A stretch of 64,000 nucleotides of DNA from Hydrogenibacillus schlegelii. GTDB lineage: Bacteria; Bacillota; Bacilli; Thermicanales; DSM-22653. Both the position numbers and the translations under genes were made by a program. The notes beneath the pieces are model-generated. The model did not search any database and was not told the origin of the DNA. It saw only the letters and a list, made by a program, of their open reading frames with translations. The stretch is taken from the NCBI RefSeq assembly GCF_001653195.1, contig NZ_JXBB01000001.1, positions 62,001 to 126,000 on the forward strand. The letters are read 5' to 3'. This document shows, piece by piece, positions 53,221 to 61,605 of the stretch; the first letter of the stretch is position 1; every line of letters begins with the position of its first letter.

Positions 53221-53640
53221 CGCCAACCCTCCGTTCCTGCCGGGCGGTCCGGCCCGTCCGCGAGACAAAAGACGTTCATGCAAAACGACGCCCATCGGGC
53301 GCACGAGCCCGGGGCGCTCCGGACAGCGCGATTATAACATAAAACCCGCCGGCCGAGGGAAGGCGGCCAGTTTCTGACGACGGCCGTCGGCGGCGAAGAC
53401 GGCGACGACGAGAAGCAGCGCGAGCCCGATCGCCCGTCCGGATCCGGCATCCTCGCCCTCGGTCGTTTGTCTTTGGCTCCGCCGTCCGCCGTTTGACGAA
53501 CGGCCTTCGGAGCCTCCGGTTCAATGATAGGGCATCCGGCGGATCGCCCCTTGGGCCGGTCCTCTCCGGCGCTTCACCCTTCGGTTCGATTCGATGAGTG
53601 GTTTCGACGCCGGAGCCGGCGGCAGCGGTCCGCGGCGTTG
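53221..53640. other. divergent promoter region mtaB/nadB
   Basis: No gene with a usable start is visible. On the minus strand an extended -10 TGTTATAAT (53339-53331) would give mtaB a leader of about 105 bases. A short minus-strand frame with a hydrophobic stretch ending FPRPAGFML has no start codon. The right end carries the nadB promoter. Confidence 0.5.
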
Positions 53641-53666
53641 ACATTTGTCTTGACACATGTAATAAT
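53638..53666 (+). promoter_or_regulatory. nadB promoter with NiaR-type operator
   Basis: TTGACA at 53638-53643 and an AT-rich TAATAAT at 53660-53666 form the promoter. Between them lies the near-perfect palindrome ACATTTGTC-TT-GACACATGT (53641-53660). This matches the TGTCTTGACA core of the NiaR (YrxA) nicotinate-responsive repressor of bacilli. Binding would cover the -35 and spacer. Initiation near 53673 would leave nadB nearly leaderless. Confidence 0.8.
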
Positions 53667-53672
53667 ACGGGC

Positions 53673-55250
53673 ATGAGACCGATCGACGCGAACCATGATG
53701 CCGCTTTCTTCTTCGCACCGGACGATTTCTTGGCTCAGGGCGACCGGCTTGACGCCGATCTCCTCATCCTAGGAAGCGGCCTCGCCGGTCTCATGGCCGC
53801 CCTTCGGGCGGCCGAGCGGGCGAAGGCAGCCCGGATCATCCTCCTGACCCGCGGCGCCCTCGGCGCTTCGGCAAGCCGGTTCGCCCAGGGAGGCCTCGCC
53901 GCCGCCGTCGGCGAGGACGACACTCCGGCCCGGCACGCCGAAGACACCGTCCGGGCCGGCCGCGGCGCGAACGACCGGCGGATCGTGGAGCGGGTGACCC
54001 AAGAAGCGCCGGAGATCGTCCGGCGCCTCGCCGCCTACGGCGTCCCCTTCGCCCGAACGACGGCGGGCGCCTTTCACCTCAGCCTCGAAGGCGGCCACAC
54101 CCGCCGGCGGATCGTCCACGCCGGCGGCGCCGCGACCGGTCGGGCGATCGTCGACACGCTGGCCGTCCGGGTGCGGTCCTCCGCGACCGTCTCCGTCTTC
54201 GAGCGGACGGCCGCCTTCGCGCTCCTCGATGACGGCTCCTCCGTCCTGGGCGCCGTGGCCCTCCGGGCCGACGGCTCCGCCGGCTCAGGCGAAGGCACCG
54301 GCGCCCGAACCGTGCGCCCGCTCGTCGTCCGGGCTCGGGCGACGCTCCTCGCGACCGGCGGGGTCACCGCCCTGTTCGGCCGGACGACCCACCCACCGGA
54401 AGCGTTTGGCGAGGGCATCGCGCTGGCCGCCGGCGTCGGCGCCACGGTGCGAGACCTCGGGCGGATTCAGTTTCATCCGACGGCGCTGGACGTCCCGGAG
54501 CGACCGCTTCCCCTGCTCACGGAAGCCCTTCGGGGGGAAGGCGCCCGGCTTTTAAACGCCTTCGGCGAACGGTTCATGCCCCGCTACGATCCGGCGGCGG
54601 AGCTCGCGCCGCGAGACGTCGTCGCCCGAGCGGTCTTTTGGGAGCGACGGCGAACCGGCGGCGTCTGGCTCGACCTCCGGCCGGTGCGGAGGCTCGCCGA
54701 CCGTTTTCCGACCATCGACATCGCCCTTCGATCGCGAGGGTTTGACCCCGACCGGACGCCGGTCCCCGTCGTTCCGGCGGCGCATTTTACGATGGGCGGG
54801 ATCGTGACGGACGCCTCCGGCCGGACCACGGTGCCGCGGCTGTACGCGGCCGGCGAGGTCGCCTGGACCGGCCTTCACGGCCACAACCGCCTGGCGAGCA
54901 ACGGTCTTCTCGAAGCGGCGGCCTTCGGCGGCTGGGCGGCGGAAGCGGCTCTGGACGAACCGCCGCTCTCTTTGGCCGAACGGCGGGCGGCGGAGGCGGC
55001 CGCCGCCAAGGCGCTCGGGCGCCTCGACGCCGGTCGGGTGCGCCTCACCCCGGCGCCGGAGACCCTGGCCGCCCTCGGGGCGATTCTGGACGCCGGCGCC
55101 GGCCTTGCCCGAACCCCGGAGGCGGTCGAACGGGCCCTTCAGGCGCTGTCAACCCTCGCCGAGGCGCTCCCGCCGGAGGCCGTCTTTGACGCTCTCGCCG
55201 CCTCCGCCGCCCGTCTCGTGCTGGAAGACGTCCGATCCGGTTCCGGGTAA
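53673..55250 (+). CDS. nadB: L-aspartate oxidase NadB
   Basis: NadB oxidises L-aspartate to iminoaspartate, the first step of de novo NAD synthesis. The FAD-binding block LLILGSGLAGLMAALRA is near residues 30-46, with ASASRFAQGGLAAAV, GGHTRRRIVHAGGAATGRAI, GRIQFHPTAL, HFTMGGIVTDASGRTTVPRLYAAGEVAWTGLHG (in blocks) and NRLASNGLLEA, all typical. The ATG at 53673 directly follows the promoter and lacks a Shine-Dalgarno site. The operon continues with nadC and nadA. Confidence 0.95.
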   Translation: MRPIDANHDAAFFFAPDDFLAQGDRLDADLLILGSGLAGLMAALRAAERAKAARIILLTRGALGASASRFAQGGLAAAVGEDDTPARHAEDTVRAGRGANDRRIVERVTQEAPEIVRRLAAYGVPFARTTAGAFHLSLEGGHTRRRIVHAGGAATGRAIVDTLAVRVRSSATVSVFERTAAFALLDDGSSVLGAVALRADGSAGSGEGTGARTVRPLVVRARATLLATGGVTALFGRTTHPPEAFGEGIALAAGVGATVRDLGRIQFHPTALDVPERPLPLLTEALRGEGARLLNAFGERFMPRYDPAAELAPRDVVARAVFWERRRTGGVWLDLRPVRRLADRFPTIDIALRSRGFDPDRTPVPVVPAAHFTMGGIVTDASGRTTVPRLYAAGEVAWTGLHGHNRLASNGLLEAAAFGGWAAEAALDEPPLSLAERRAAEAAAAKALGRLDAGRVRLTPAPETLAALGAILDAGAGLARTPEAVERALQALSTLAEALPPEAVFDALAASAARLVLEDVRSGSG

Positions 55251-55334
55251 ACCGGTGAGGCCGGTTTTCACTCCGGATCGGACCGACCGTTTCCGACCGG
55301 CCAGCCGTTCAAACGCAGCGAAAGGGGCTGGGGC

Positions 55335-56168
55335 ATGATGGATCCGTGGCTCGTCGATGACCTCCTCCGCCGGGCGCTCGCCGAAGACATCGGCCGGGGC
55401 GACCGGACGACCGACGCGATCGTGCCGCCGGACGTCCGGCTCACCGGCGTGTTCGTCGCCCGAACGTCCGGCCGGATCGCCGGCCTTTCGGTCGCCGCTC
55501 GGGCGCTGGCTTTGCTCGATCCCGACGTTCAGACGACCCTGTGGGTCAAAGATGGCGACGACGTCGAATCCGGCACCGCGCTCATGCGGGTCACCGGCCG
55601 CGGCCGGGCGCTCCTTTCCGGCGAGCGGGTGGCCTTAAACCTCCTCATGCGCCTCTCCGGCATCGCCACCGCCACGCGGGAGATCGTGCGAAAGGTCGCC
55701 GATCTCCCGGTCCGGATCGTCGACACCCGAAAGACGATGCCGCTTCTCCGGGTGCTCGACAAATACGCCGTTCGCGTCGGCGGCGGCGCCAATCACCGCT
55801 TCGGCCTCGACGACGCCGTCCTCATCAAGGACAACCACCTCGCCGTCGCCGGCTCGATCCGGGAGGCGGTGGCCCGGGTCCGCCGGCACGTCGGCCCCTT
55901 CGTGCCGATCGAGGTGGAAGTGGAGCGGCCGGAAGACGTCGACGAAGCGGTCGCCGCCGGCGTCACCGCCGTCCTTTTGGACAACATGACGCTGTCCGAA
56001 ATGCGGGAAGCGGTCCGGCGCGCCGGGCGGCGGGTGATCGTCGAGGCGTCCGGCGGCATCACGCCGGAGAACGTCCGGGCCGTCGCCGAAACGGGGGTCG
56101 ATCTCATCTCCCTGGGCTGGCTGACCCATTCGGTCCGTGCGCTCGACATCGCTTTTGACCTGGAATGA
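55335..56168 (+). CDS. nadC: nicotinate-nucleotide diphosphorylase (carboxylating) NadC
   Basis: NadC converts quinolinate and PRPP into nicotinate mononucleotide. Blocks include ALAEDIGRGDRTTDAI, LNLLMRLSGIATATREIV, RIVDTRKTMPLLRVLDKYAVRVGGGANHRFGLDDAVLIKDNHL (in blocks), IEVEVERPEDVDEA and IVEASGGITPENVRAVAETGVDLISLGWLTHSV. 277 residues, standard. It is 84 bases after nadB. Confidence 0.96.
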   Translation: MMDPWLVDDLLRRALAEDIGRGDRTTDAIVPPDVRLTGVFVARTSGRIAGLSVAARALALLDPDVQTTLWVKDGDDVESGTALMRVTGRGRALLSGERVALNLLMRLSGIATATREIVRKVADLPVRIVDTRKTMPLLRVLDKYAVRVGGGANHRFGLDDAVLIKDNHLAVAGSIREAVARVRRHVGPFVPIEVEVERPEDVDEAVAAGVTAVLLDNMTLSEMREAVRRAGRRVIVEASGGITPENVRAVAETGVDLISLGWLTHSVRALDIAFDLE

Positions 56169-56234
56169 TGAATTCCATCCGATCATCGCGGGCGGCCGCC
56201 CGGAGGCGGCCGTTCGGTCCGGGAGGAACGGAAG

Positions 56235-57230
56235 ATGGCGATCGAAGCGGAAAGCGTCGCCGCGCTGTACGAACAGCTGAAGCGCCGCCTCGCGGACGTC
56301 TATCCGGACGCCGAGCTTTTTCTGAAGGCGGAACTCGCCTACGAGATCAACCGCCTGAAAAAAGAAAAAAACGCCCTCATCCTCGGACACAACTACATGG
56401 AACCGGCCCTCTATCACGCCGTCGCCGACCTCGTCGGCGATTCCCTCGAGCTCGCCCGGCGGGCGGCGGAGACGGACCGGCCGATCATCGTCTTCCTCGG
56501 CGTTCACTTCATGGCCGAAACGGCCAAAATCTTAAACCCCGACAAAACCGTCCTCATCCCCGCCCTCGGGGCCGGCTGCTCTCTTGCCGAAAGCCTGACC
56601 GCCGACGACGTCCGGCGACTCAAGGCGGCCTACCCCGGAGCGCCGGTCGTCGCCTACGTCAATACGTCCGCCGAAGTCAAGGCGGAAAGCGAGATCTGCT
56701 GCACCTCCTCCAACGCCGCCCGCATCGTCGCCTCCCTCGACGCCGAGACGGTCATCTTCATCCCCGATCAGTACCTCGCCGCCAACGTCGCCCGGGAGGT
56801 TCCGGACAAAACGATCGTCGCCTGGACCGGCCGCTGCATCGTGCATGAACAATTCTCCGTGGAGGACGTCACCGCCGCGCGGCGGCAGTTCCCGGACGTC
56901 GTCGTCCTCGCCCATCCGGAATGCCCGCCGGACGTCGTCGCCGCCGCCGATTTTTCCGGCAGCACCGCGGCGATGATCCGCTTCGTCCGCGAACATCCCG
57001 CCCGGCGGGTGATACTTCTCACCGAGTGCGCCATGGGCGACAACATCGCCGCGGAAAACCCGGATAAGGAAATTCTGCGCCTCTCATGCCGCCGCTGCCC
57101 TTACATGCAAATGATCACGTTGGAAGCGACGCTTGAAGCCCTCCGGGAACTCCGCTATCCCGTCGAGGTGCCGGAACCCGTCCGCTCCCGGGCCCGTCGG
57201 GCGCTCGAGCGCATGCTCGCGATCGCGTGA
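56235..57230 (+). CDS. nadA: quinolinate synthase NadA
   Basis: NadA condenses iminoaspartate with dihydroxyacetone phosphate to quinolinate using a [4Fe-4S] cluster. Cluster cysteines lie in GAGCSL, HPECPP and CRRCPYMQM. Other blocks are LILGHNYMEPALYHAVADLVGDSLELAR, VNTSAEVKAES and CTSSNA. 331 residues from the ATG behind GGGAGGAACGG. It is the last gene before a strong terminator. Confidence 0.96.
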   Translation: MAIEAESVAALYEQLKRRLADVYPDAELFLKAELAYEINRLKKEKNALILGHNYMEPALYHAVADLVGDSLELARRAAETDRPIIVFLGVHFMAETAKILNPDKTVLIPALGAGCSLAESLTADDVRRLKAAYPGAPVVAYVNTSAEVKAESEICCTSSNAARIVASLDAETVIFIPDQYLAANVAREVPDKTIVAWTGRCIVHEQFSVEDVTAARRQFPDVVVLAHPECPPDVVAAADFSGSTAAMIRFVREHPARRVILLTECAMGDNIAAENPDKEILRLSCRRCPYMQMITLEATLEALRELRYPVEVPEPVRSRARRALERMLAIA

Positions 57231-57338
57231 CGGTGTTTTGTTCACTCGGTCCGAACCGGCCGTCCGCTTTGGCGGATCGGCCGGCGTTCCGCCTCCTCGC
57301 TCCGAACCGGCCGCCCGTGTTGGGGATCGAAGGGCCCT

Positions 57339-57365
57339 GCCGCCGACGATGCGGCGGCTTTTTTT
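57339..57365 (+). terminator. intrinsic terminator of nadBCA
   Basis: GCCGCCG pairs with CGGCGGC around ACGATG and is followed by seven T residues, about 110 bases after nadA. Confidence 0.85.
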
Positions 57366-57465
57366 GCCGGCTTTTTTGCCGAGCGGCTTTTCAGGCGGCG
57401 TTCAGATCGGATCGATTAGACTTTAGGCGAGCCAAACCACCAGTTTGTCCCGAGGAGGGAAAACC

Positions 57466-57867
57466 ATGCGCCTTTCGACCCGCATTCGGCGGATCGTCGT
57501 CGGCGGATCGCTCCTTCTGTTCGTCGCGATCTTCGCCGCGATCGCCGCTTACGGCGAGCCGACGGGCGGAAAAGGCGAGCCGACGGGCGAAAAAACGGCG
57601 AGTTCGGACGACCCGGGTCCTTCCCCGGCCGCCGACGCCGGCGAGCGGGGGCCGTCCATCCCGGTCGCCTCCGCCCAGCCGGAGGCCGACCGGCGGACGA
57701 CCTCCCTCGTCCGGATCTTCGACCATGACGAGGACGATGAGGACGACGAGGACGACCGCTCTCATCGCCTCGCACCCCGGCCTGCGCTCAGCGCGGCCCC
57801 GACCGACGCGCCCTCGCGAACGCCTGCGCCGAACGCCTCCCGCACCGTGCGCACCCGCGTCTCCTAG
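57466..57867 (+). CDS. small secreted or membrane-anchored acidic protein
   Basis: 133 residues from an ATG behind GAGGAGGG. An N-terminal signal or anchor (RIVVGGSLLLFVAIFAAIAAYG) is followed by a short duplication (GEPTGGK/GEPTGEK), a Pro/Ala/Ser-rich linker and an acidic cluster DHDEDDEDDEDDRSH around residue 90. The tail is basic and Ser/Thr/Pro-rich. The His/Asp/Glu cluster could bind metal ions. It precedes the ferric-reductase-like protein in the same direction. No family recognised. Confidence 0.65.
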   Translation: MRLSTRIRRIVVGGSLLLFVAIFAAIAAYGEPTGGKGEPTGEKTASSDDPGPSPAADAGERGPSIPVASAQPEADRRTTSLVRIFDHDEDDEDDEDDRSHRLAPRPALSAAPTDAPSRTPAPNASRTVRTRVS

Positions 57868-57985
57868 ACGGCCGTCCGCTTTCCTCCGAGGGGGCCGTCT
57901 GCCTTCATTGGAAGTTGAGGAAAATCCGATCCGCCGGCCCGGGCGATCGTCCGAGGACCGCCGACCGCCAGAAAGGAGGAACGTC

Positions 57986-58621
57986 GTGGACCGCCTTTTC
58001 ATTTTTCTCGTCGATCGGCTGGCGGCGGCGATCGTCGCCCTGCCGACGTGGGAGATCATCCGCGCCTCCGGCCTCGTCGCCTTTATTCTCCTTTCGCTCG
58101 CCGTAAGCGCGGGCCTCCTCGCGGCGCTTCCGGTCTTCGCCGGCCCCCCAAAAGCCGTCCTCGCCCTCGTCCACCGTACGGCCGGGTGGCTGGCCCTCGC
58201 CTTCGGCTTCGGCCACGCCCTTTTCCTCATCGTCGACCCGTTCGTCGCGTTTCCGTGGTTCAGCCTCTTTCTGCCGTCTTTTGCAAGCGGTCGGGACGTC
58301 GCCTACGGGCTCGGCATCCTCGCCCTGTACGGACTGGCGGCGCTCCTCCTCACGTCGGATCTGGCCGCCCGCCTCGGCGCCGCCCGTTTCCGGCGCCTGC
58401 ACCGGCTCGCCTATCCGGTTTACGTCCTTTCACTCCTGCACGGCCTTCTCGCCGGAACCGACGCCCATACGCCGTGGGTTTCGGCCCTCTACGGCGCCTC
58501 CGCCGGCATCGTCGGGCTTCTTTTCCTCATCGCCCTCTCCCGTCGCGGCGCCGAGGGACGCGGGCGTCCTCCGGAACGCGCGACGGAAAGGAAGGTGAGC
58601 CATGCGGGTGCTCCTCGTTGA
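57986..58621 (+). CDS. ferric-reductase-like transmembrane haem protein
   Basis: The 211-residue protein has about six membrane helices and belongs to the ferric reductase-like transmembrane group (PF01794 type). Four conserved His residues are correctly spaced for two b haems: His63 and His77 in one helix pair (LVHRTAGW, FGHALF) and His139 and His152 in another (RLHRLAY, LLHGLL). There is no cytoplasmic FAD/NAD domain. The GTG start follows AAAGGAGG. Together with ApbE it suggests a membrane electron-transfer system. It overlaps the response-regulator gene. Confidence 0.82.
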   Translation: MDRLFIFLVDRLAAAIVALPTWEIIRASGLVAFILLSLAVSAGLLAALPVFAGPPKAVLALVHRTAGWLALAFGFGHALFLIVDPFVAFPWFSLFLPSFASGRDVAYGLGILALYGLAALLLTSDLAARLGAARFRRLHRLAYPVYVLSLLHGLLAGTDAHTPWVSALYGASAGIVGLLFLIALSRRGAEGRGRPPERATERKVSHAGAPR

Positions 58622-59288
58622 AGACGACGAAAAACTCGGGCGGCTCATCGTGCACAAGCTCGCCCGCGACCACGGCTTCCGCGTCGAGTGGGCGAAAGAC
58701 GGCGAGGAAGCCCTGGCCTGGGCGCAGGCGGAGCCGTTCGACATCGTCATCCTCGACTGGCGCCTCCCCGGCCGAAGCGGCCTGGACGTCCTCCGGTCGC
58801 TCCGGCAGGCCGGCTTTGCCCCGCCGATCCTCATGCTCACCGCCCGGGACGCCGTCGACGACCGCGTGACGGGCCTGGAAGCGGGCGCCGACGATTACCT
58901 GGTCAAGCCGTTCGCCTTCGCGGAGCTCGCCGCCCGCCTTCACGCCCTCCTCCGGCGGCCGCCCCGGTGGGAAGGAGACGGGCTGGCGATCGGCGAGCTT
59001 ACCATCGACCGGCGGACGAAAACAGTCCGCTGGAAAGGCCGCGCCCTGAATCTCACGCCGCGGGAAGCGGACATCGTGCTCGCCCTCGCTCGCCGCCCCG
59101 GCGAGGCGGTGTCGCGGGACGAACTCTTTGCCCGCGTGTGGGGAAACGAGGACGTGACGCCGAACGTCCTCGACCAGTACCTCGCCCGCCTCCGGAGAAA
59201 ATTCGAAGCGCTGGGCGAAGAGGCGCCCGCCATCGAAACCGTCCGCGGCGTCGGCTACCGGCTGCGGGAGGCGCGCGATGGGCGCTGA
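58602..59288 (+). CDS. OmpR-family response regulator
   Basis: Receiver domain with VEDDEKLGRLI, phospho-acceptor Asp52 in VILDWRLPG, LTARD and YLVKPF, followed by a winged-helix DNA-binding domain (LTIDRRTKTVRWKGRALNLTPREADIVLALARRPGEAVSR and VRGVGYRLRE in blocks). 228 residues. It overlaps the gene before by 20 bases and the kinase gene after by 11, so the three are translationally coupled. Confidence 0.94.
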   Translation: MRVLLVEDDEKLGRLIVHKLARDHGFRVEWAKDGEEALAWAQAEPFDIVILDWRLPGRSGLDVLRSLRQAGFAPPILMLTARDAVDDRVTGLEAGADDYLVKPFAFAELAARLHALLRRPPRWEGDGLAIGELTIDRRTKTVRWKGRALNLTPREADIVLALARRPGEAVSRDELFARVWGNEDVTPNVLDQYLARLRRKFEALGEEAPAIETVRGVGYRLREARDGR

Positions 59289-60768
59289 TCGAAACCGCAT
59301 CCCGTTTCTCCGCCGCCGGCCGTCGCCCTGGGCGCGAAGCCGCCTGCGGCTCGCCCTCCTCTTCGGCGGCGTCGTCGGCGCCGTCGCCCTCCTGATCGTC
59401 GTCCTCCTCGCGATCGCCGTCGAACGGATGATCGTCCGCCACGAGACGACGGAACTCGCCCGCCTCGCCGCCGACTGGATCGACCGCCGGCGCGAAACCG
59501 GCGGACAGCCGACTTTCGACGTCCGGACCGAGGCGACGGACTACGGCGCGCTCCGGCATCACTTCTATCTCTGGACCGACCGCCTCCCTCTCCGGGACGC
59601 GCCGGAGGCGGCCGGAAGCGAAGGGAGTCGGGCAGCGAACGATCGCCGGCCGGAATTCGGGGCCGGGTCTCCGGCCGCGCCGGAGCCGACCGCCCCGTCG
59701 GCCGGCGGCGCCGACGTCGCGTGGGTGCTTCGCACCGTTCCCGCGACGCCGACGGCCGGGCAGCTCCTCTGGCTCCTTTATCCGACCGCTGAGCGGCCAC
59801 AGGCCGTCTACGCGGCCCTCGCCGTCCCGGCCTTCGGCGGCTGGCTCATCGTCGGCGAAGAGACGAGCGACTACTACTTCCTCCTGCGGGAACTCAAAGG
59901 CCGGGCCGGGGGGCTGGCCCTCGTCGCTCTGCTTCTGAGCGCGGTGGTCGGGTCCGTCCTCGCCGGCCTCGCCCTCCGGCCGCTCCTCGACGCCCGGGAA
60001 CGGGAACGGCGCTTTACGGCCGACGCGGCGCACGAGCTTCGGACGCCCCTTGCGGTGATCGGCGCCGTGCTGGAGGTGCTGGAAGAAATTCGCCCCGACT
60101 GGCCGCCGTTTTACCAGGACGTCTTCCGCGACCTCGGCGACGAAGTGGCCCGGCTCCAGCGGACGGCCGACGGGCTTCTCTGGCTCGCCCGGCGGGAGAC
60201 GGAGGCGCCGAGGGAAAAGAGGCCGGTCGACCTTCGGACGCTTGCCCGCGAAGCCATCCGCCGCTTCCGACCGCTCGCGGAAGCCCGCGGCCTTGAGCTC
60301 GTTTTTCGCGAAAAGGTTCGCGAAACGGCGAGCGCCCCCGACGCCGCGCGGCCGGCGGTTTCGCCCGCCGGCGGCGCGTGGGTCCTCGGCGATCGCGACG
60401 ATTTGATGCGGCTTTTCGGGAACCTCCTCGACAACGCGATCAAATACACGCCCGCCCCGGGCCGCATCGACGTCGACCTCGCCGAAACGGCCGAGGCGGT
60501 CGTCCTCACCGTGAGGGACACCGGGCCCGGGATGGACGGGGAGACCCTGGAACGGCTTTTCGACCGCTTTTACCGCGGCACCAGCGCCGGAAGCGGATCC
60601 GGCCTCGGGATGAATATCGTCCGGGCGATCGTCCAGGACCACGGCGGCACGATCGACGTCGACAGCGCTCCGGGGCAGGGGACCCGCATCCTGGTTCGGC
60701 TGCCGCGGGCCGATCCGGCCCCGGCCCCCTCGCGGCCGGCGCCCGGTGAAAGCGGCGAGCGGTCGTAA
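59278..60768 (+). CDS. membrane sensor histidine kinase (EnvZ/OmpR-system type)
   Basis: 496 residues. First membrane helix about residues 24-48, an extracytoplasmic sensor region to about 208, with an Ala/Pro/Gly-rich insert at 108-145, and a second helix at 212-235. HisKA follows with FTADAAHELRTPLAVI (His252), then HATPase_c with NLLDNAIKYTPAPG, DTGPGM and GSGLGMNIVRAIV. A short HAMP-like linker (LRPLLDARERERR) joins them. It is the partner of the preceding regulator and probably controls the ApbE/haem protein locus. Confidence 0.93.
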   Translation: MGADRNRIPFLRRRPSPWARSRLRLALLFGGVVGAVALLIVVLLAIAVERMIVRHETTELARLAADWIDRRRETGGQPTFDVRTEATDYGALRHHFYLWTDRLPLRDAPEAAGSEGSRAANDRRPEFGAGSPAAPEPTAPSAGGADVAWVLRTVPATPTAGQLLWLLYPTAERPQAVYAALAVPAFGGWLIVGEETSDYYFLLRELKGRAGGLALVALLLSAVVGSVLAGLALRPLLDARERERRFTADAAHELRTPLAVIGAVLEVLEEIRPDWPPFYQDVFRDLGDEVARLQRTADGLLWLARRETEAPREKRPVDLRTLAREAIRRFRPLAEARGLELVFREKVRETASAPDAARPAVSPAGGAWVLGDRDDLMRLFGNLLDNAIKYTPAPGRIDVDLAETAEAVVLTVRDTGPGMDGETLERLFDRFYRGTSAGSGSGLGMNIVRAIVQDHGGTIDVDSAPGQGTRILVRLPRADPAPAPSRPAPGESGERS

Positions 60769-61110
60769 TCGGGCCGGACGCGGCTACGCCCCGGTCGGAT
60801 CGTCCGCTGTGACAGTCGATCAGCGAAGCGATGAGGCCGCCGTAGACGAAACCCGGAAGCGCGAGGTGTTCCGGGCGGAGGGATGCTCCGTCACGGTTTC
60901 CTCGCCGTCCCAGCGGGCGCGAAAGCCGAGCGAAGCGCCGTTGTTCCGGCCGCAGCCGTAACAATGCGCAAAGTCGTCCGGACGGTGGTCCTGCACGTAC
61001 GGAGAACGGAGAGGTTCCGCCGTCGATCGCTCCTTTCGCCTGCATCCCCGACCGGCTTTCGCCAGCCCTCAATTCAGGTGAAACCAAGTGAAATCAAGGA
61101 GGACCGCGTC
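60769..61110. other. gap between kinase gene and small secreted protein gene
   Basis: Apart from the thioesterase remnant on the opposite strand, nothing is recognisable. The right end carries the AAGGAGG site of the next gene. Confidence 0.5.
60790..61010 (-). pseudogene. PaaI/hotdog thioesterase remnant
   Basis: On the minus strand one frame reads RPDDFAHCYGCGRNNGASLGF then RARWDGEETV, and the neighbouring frame continues RPEHLALPGFVYGGLIASLIDCHSG. Together they match the first half of PaaI-like thioesterases, with the CxGCG start and the PGxVYGGLIASLID active-site helix. A frameshift separates them near 60880, and the second half is absent where the kinase gene begins. It is a decayed antisense relic inside the operon gap. 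Confidence 0.65.
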
Positions 61111-61605
61111 ATGAAGGCGCCCATCCGCTGGCTGGGTGGCGGCATCGCCGTCGCGGCGGCGATCGCCCTGTTCGCCGCCGTCCAGCACGCTCCATCCTTC
61201 CGCACCGCCGTACTCCCCCCGCCTCCGCCGAACGAAAGCCCCTCCGAAGCGCCCCCCGCCGCCGCACCCGCCCCCGTTCCGTCTCCGGAGCCCACCGCGC
61301 GAGCTCCGGGAGAAGCGGCCCTTTTCCCGGGCGGAGCGCCGGCAGGGAGCGAGGCGATCGTCGGATCCGCCGTCTGGCGCCCGGAAGAGGCCGACCGGTC
61401 CGCCGGGGAAGACGAACGGGAGAGCGAACAAAAGGACCGCGAAAAGGCCGGGGCGGACGCGGACGAAAAGCCCGAATCCGACCAACGCGATCGCGCATCG
61501 AGCGAAAAAGTCGCGAGCGAAAAAGACGAAAACGAACGAACAAAAGAAGCGGACGAAATCTGGCGCCCGGACGAGCCCTCCCGGGAGGCGAAGCGCCATG
61601 ACTGA
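61111..61605 (+). CDS. anchored, highly charged small protein upstream of apbE
   Basis: 164 residues from an ATG behind AAGGAGG. An N-terminal anchor (GGGIAVAAAIALFAAVQH) is followed by a Pro/Ala-rich linker and a strongly charged Glu/Asp/Lys/Arg region. The motif WRPEEADRSAGED recurs near the end as WRPDEPSREAK. No FMN-binding domain or the DxxTGAT flavinylation motif is present. It overlaps apbE by eight bases. Its role is unknown; a partner of the flavin or haem electron-transfer system is possible. Confidence 0.65.
   Translation: MKAPIRWLGGGIAVAAAIALFAAVQHAPSFRTAVLPPPPPNESPSEAPPAAAPAPVPSPEPTARAPGEAALFPGGAPAGSEAIVGSAVWRPEEADRSAGEDERESEQKDREKAGADADEKPESDQRDRASSEKVASEKDENERTKEADEIWRPDEPSREAKRHD

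Noticed and set aside
53340-53500. Short minus-strand frame with a hydrophobic stretch upstream of mtaB
   Set aside because: No ATG, GTG or TTG start in frame before the hydrophobic part.
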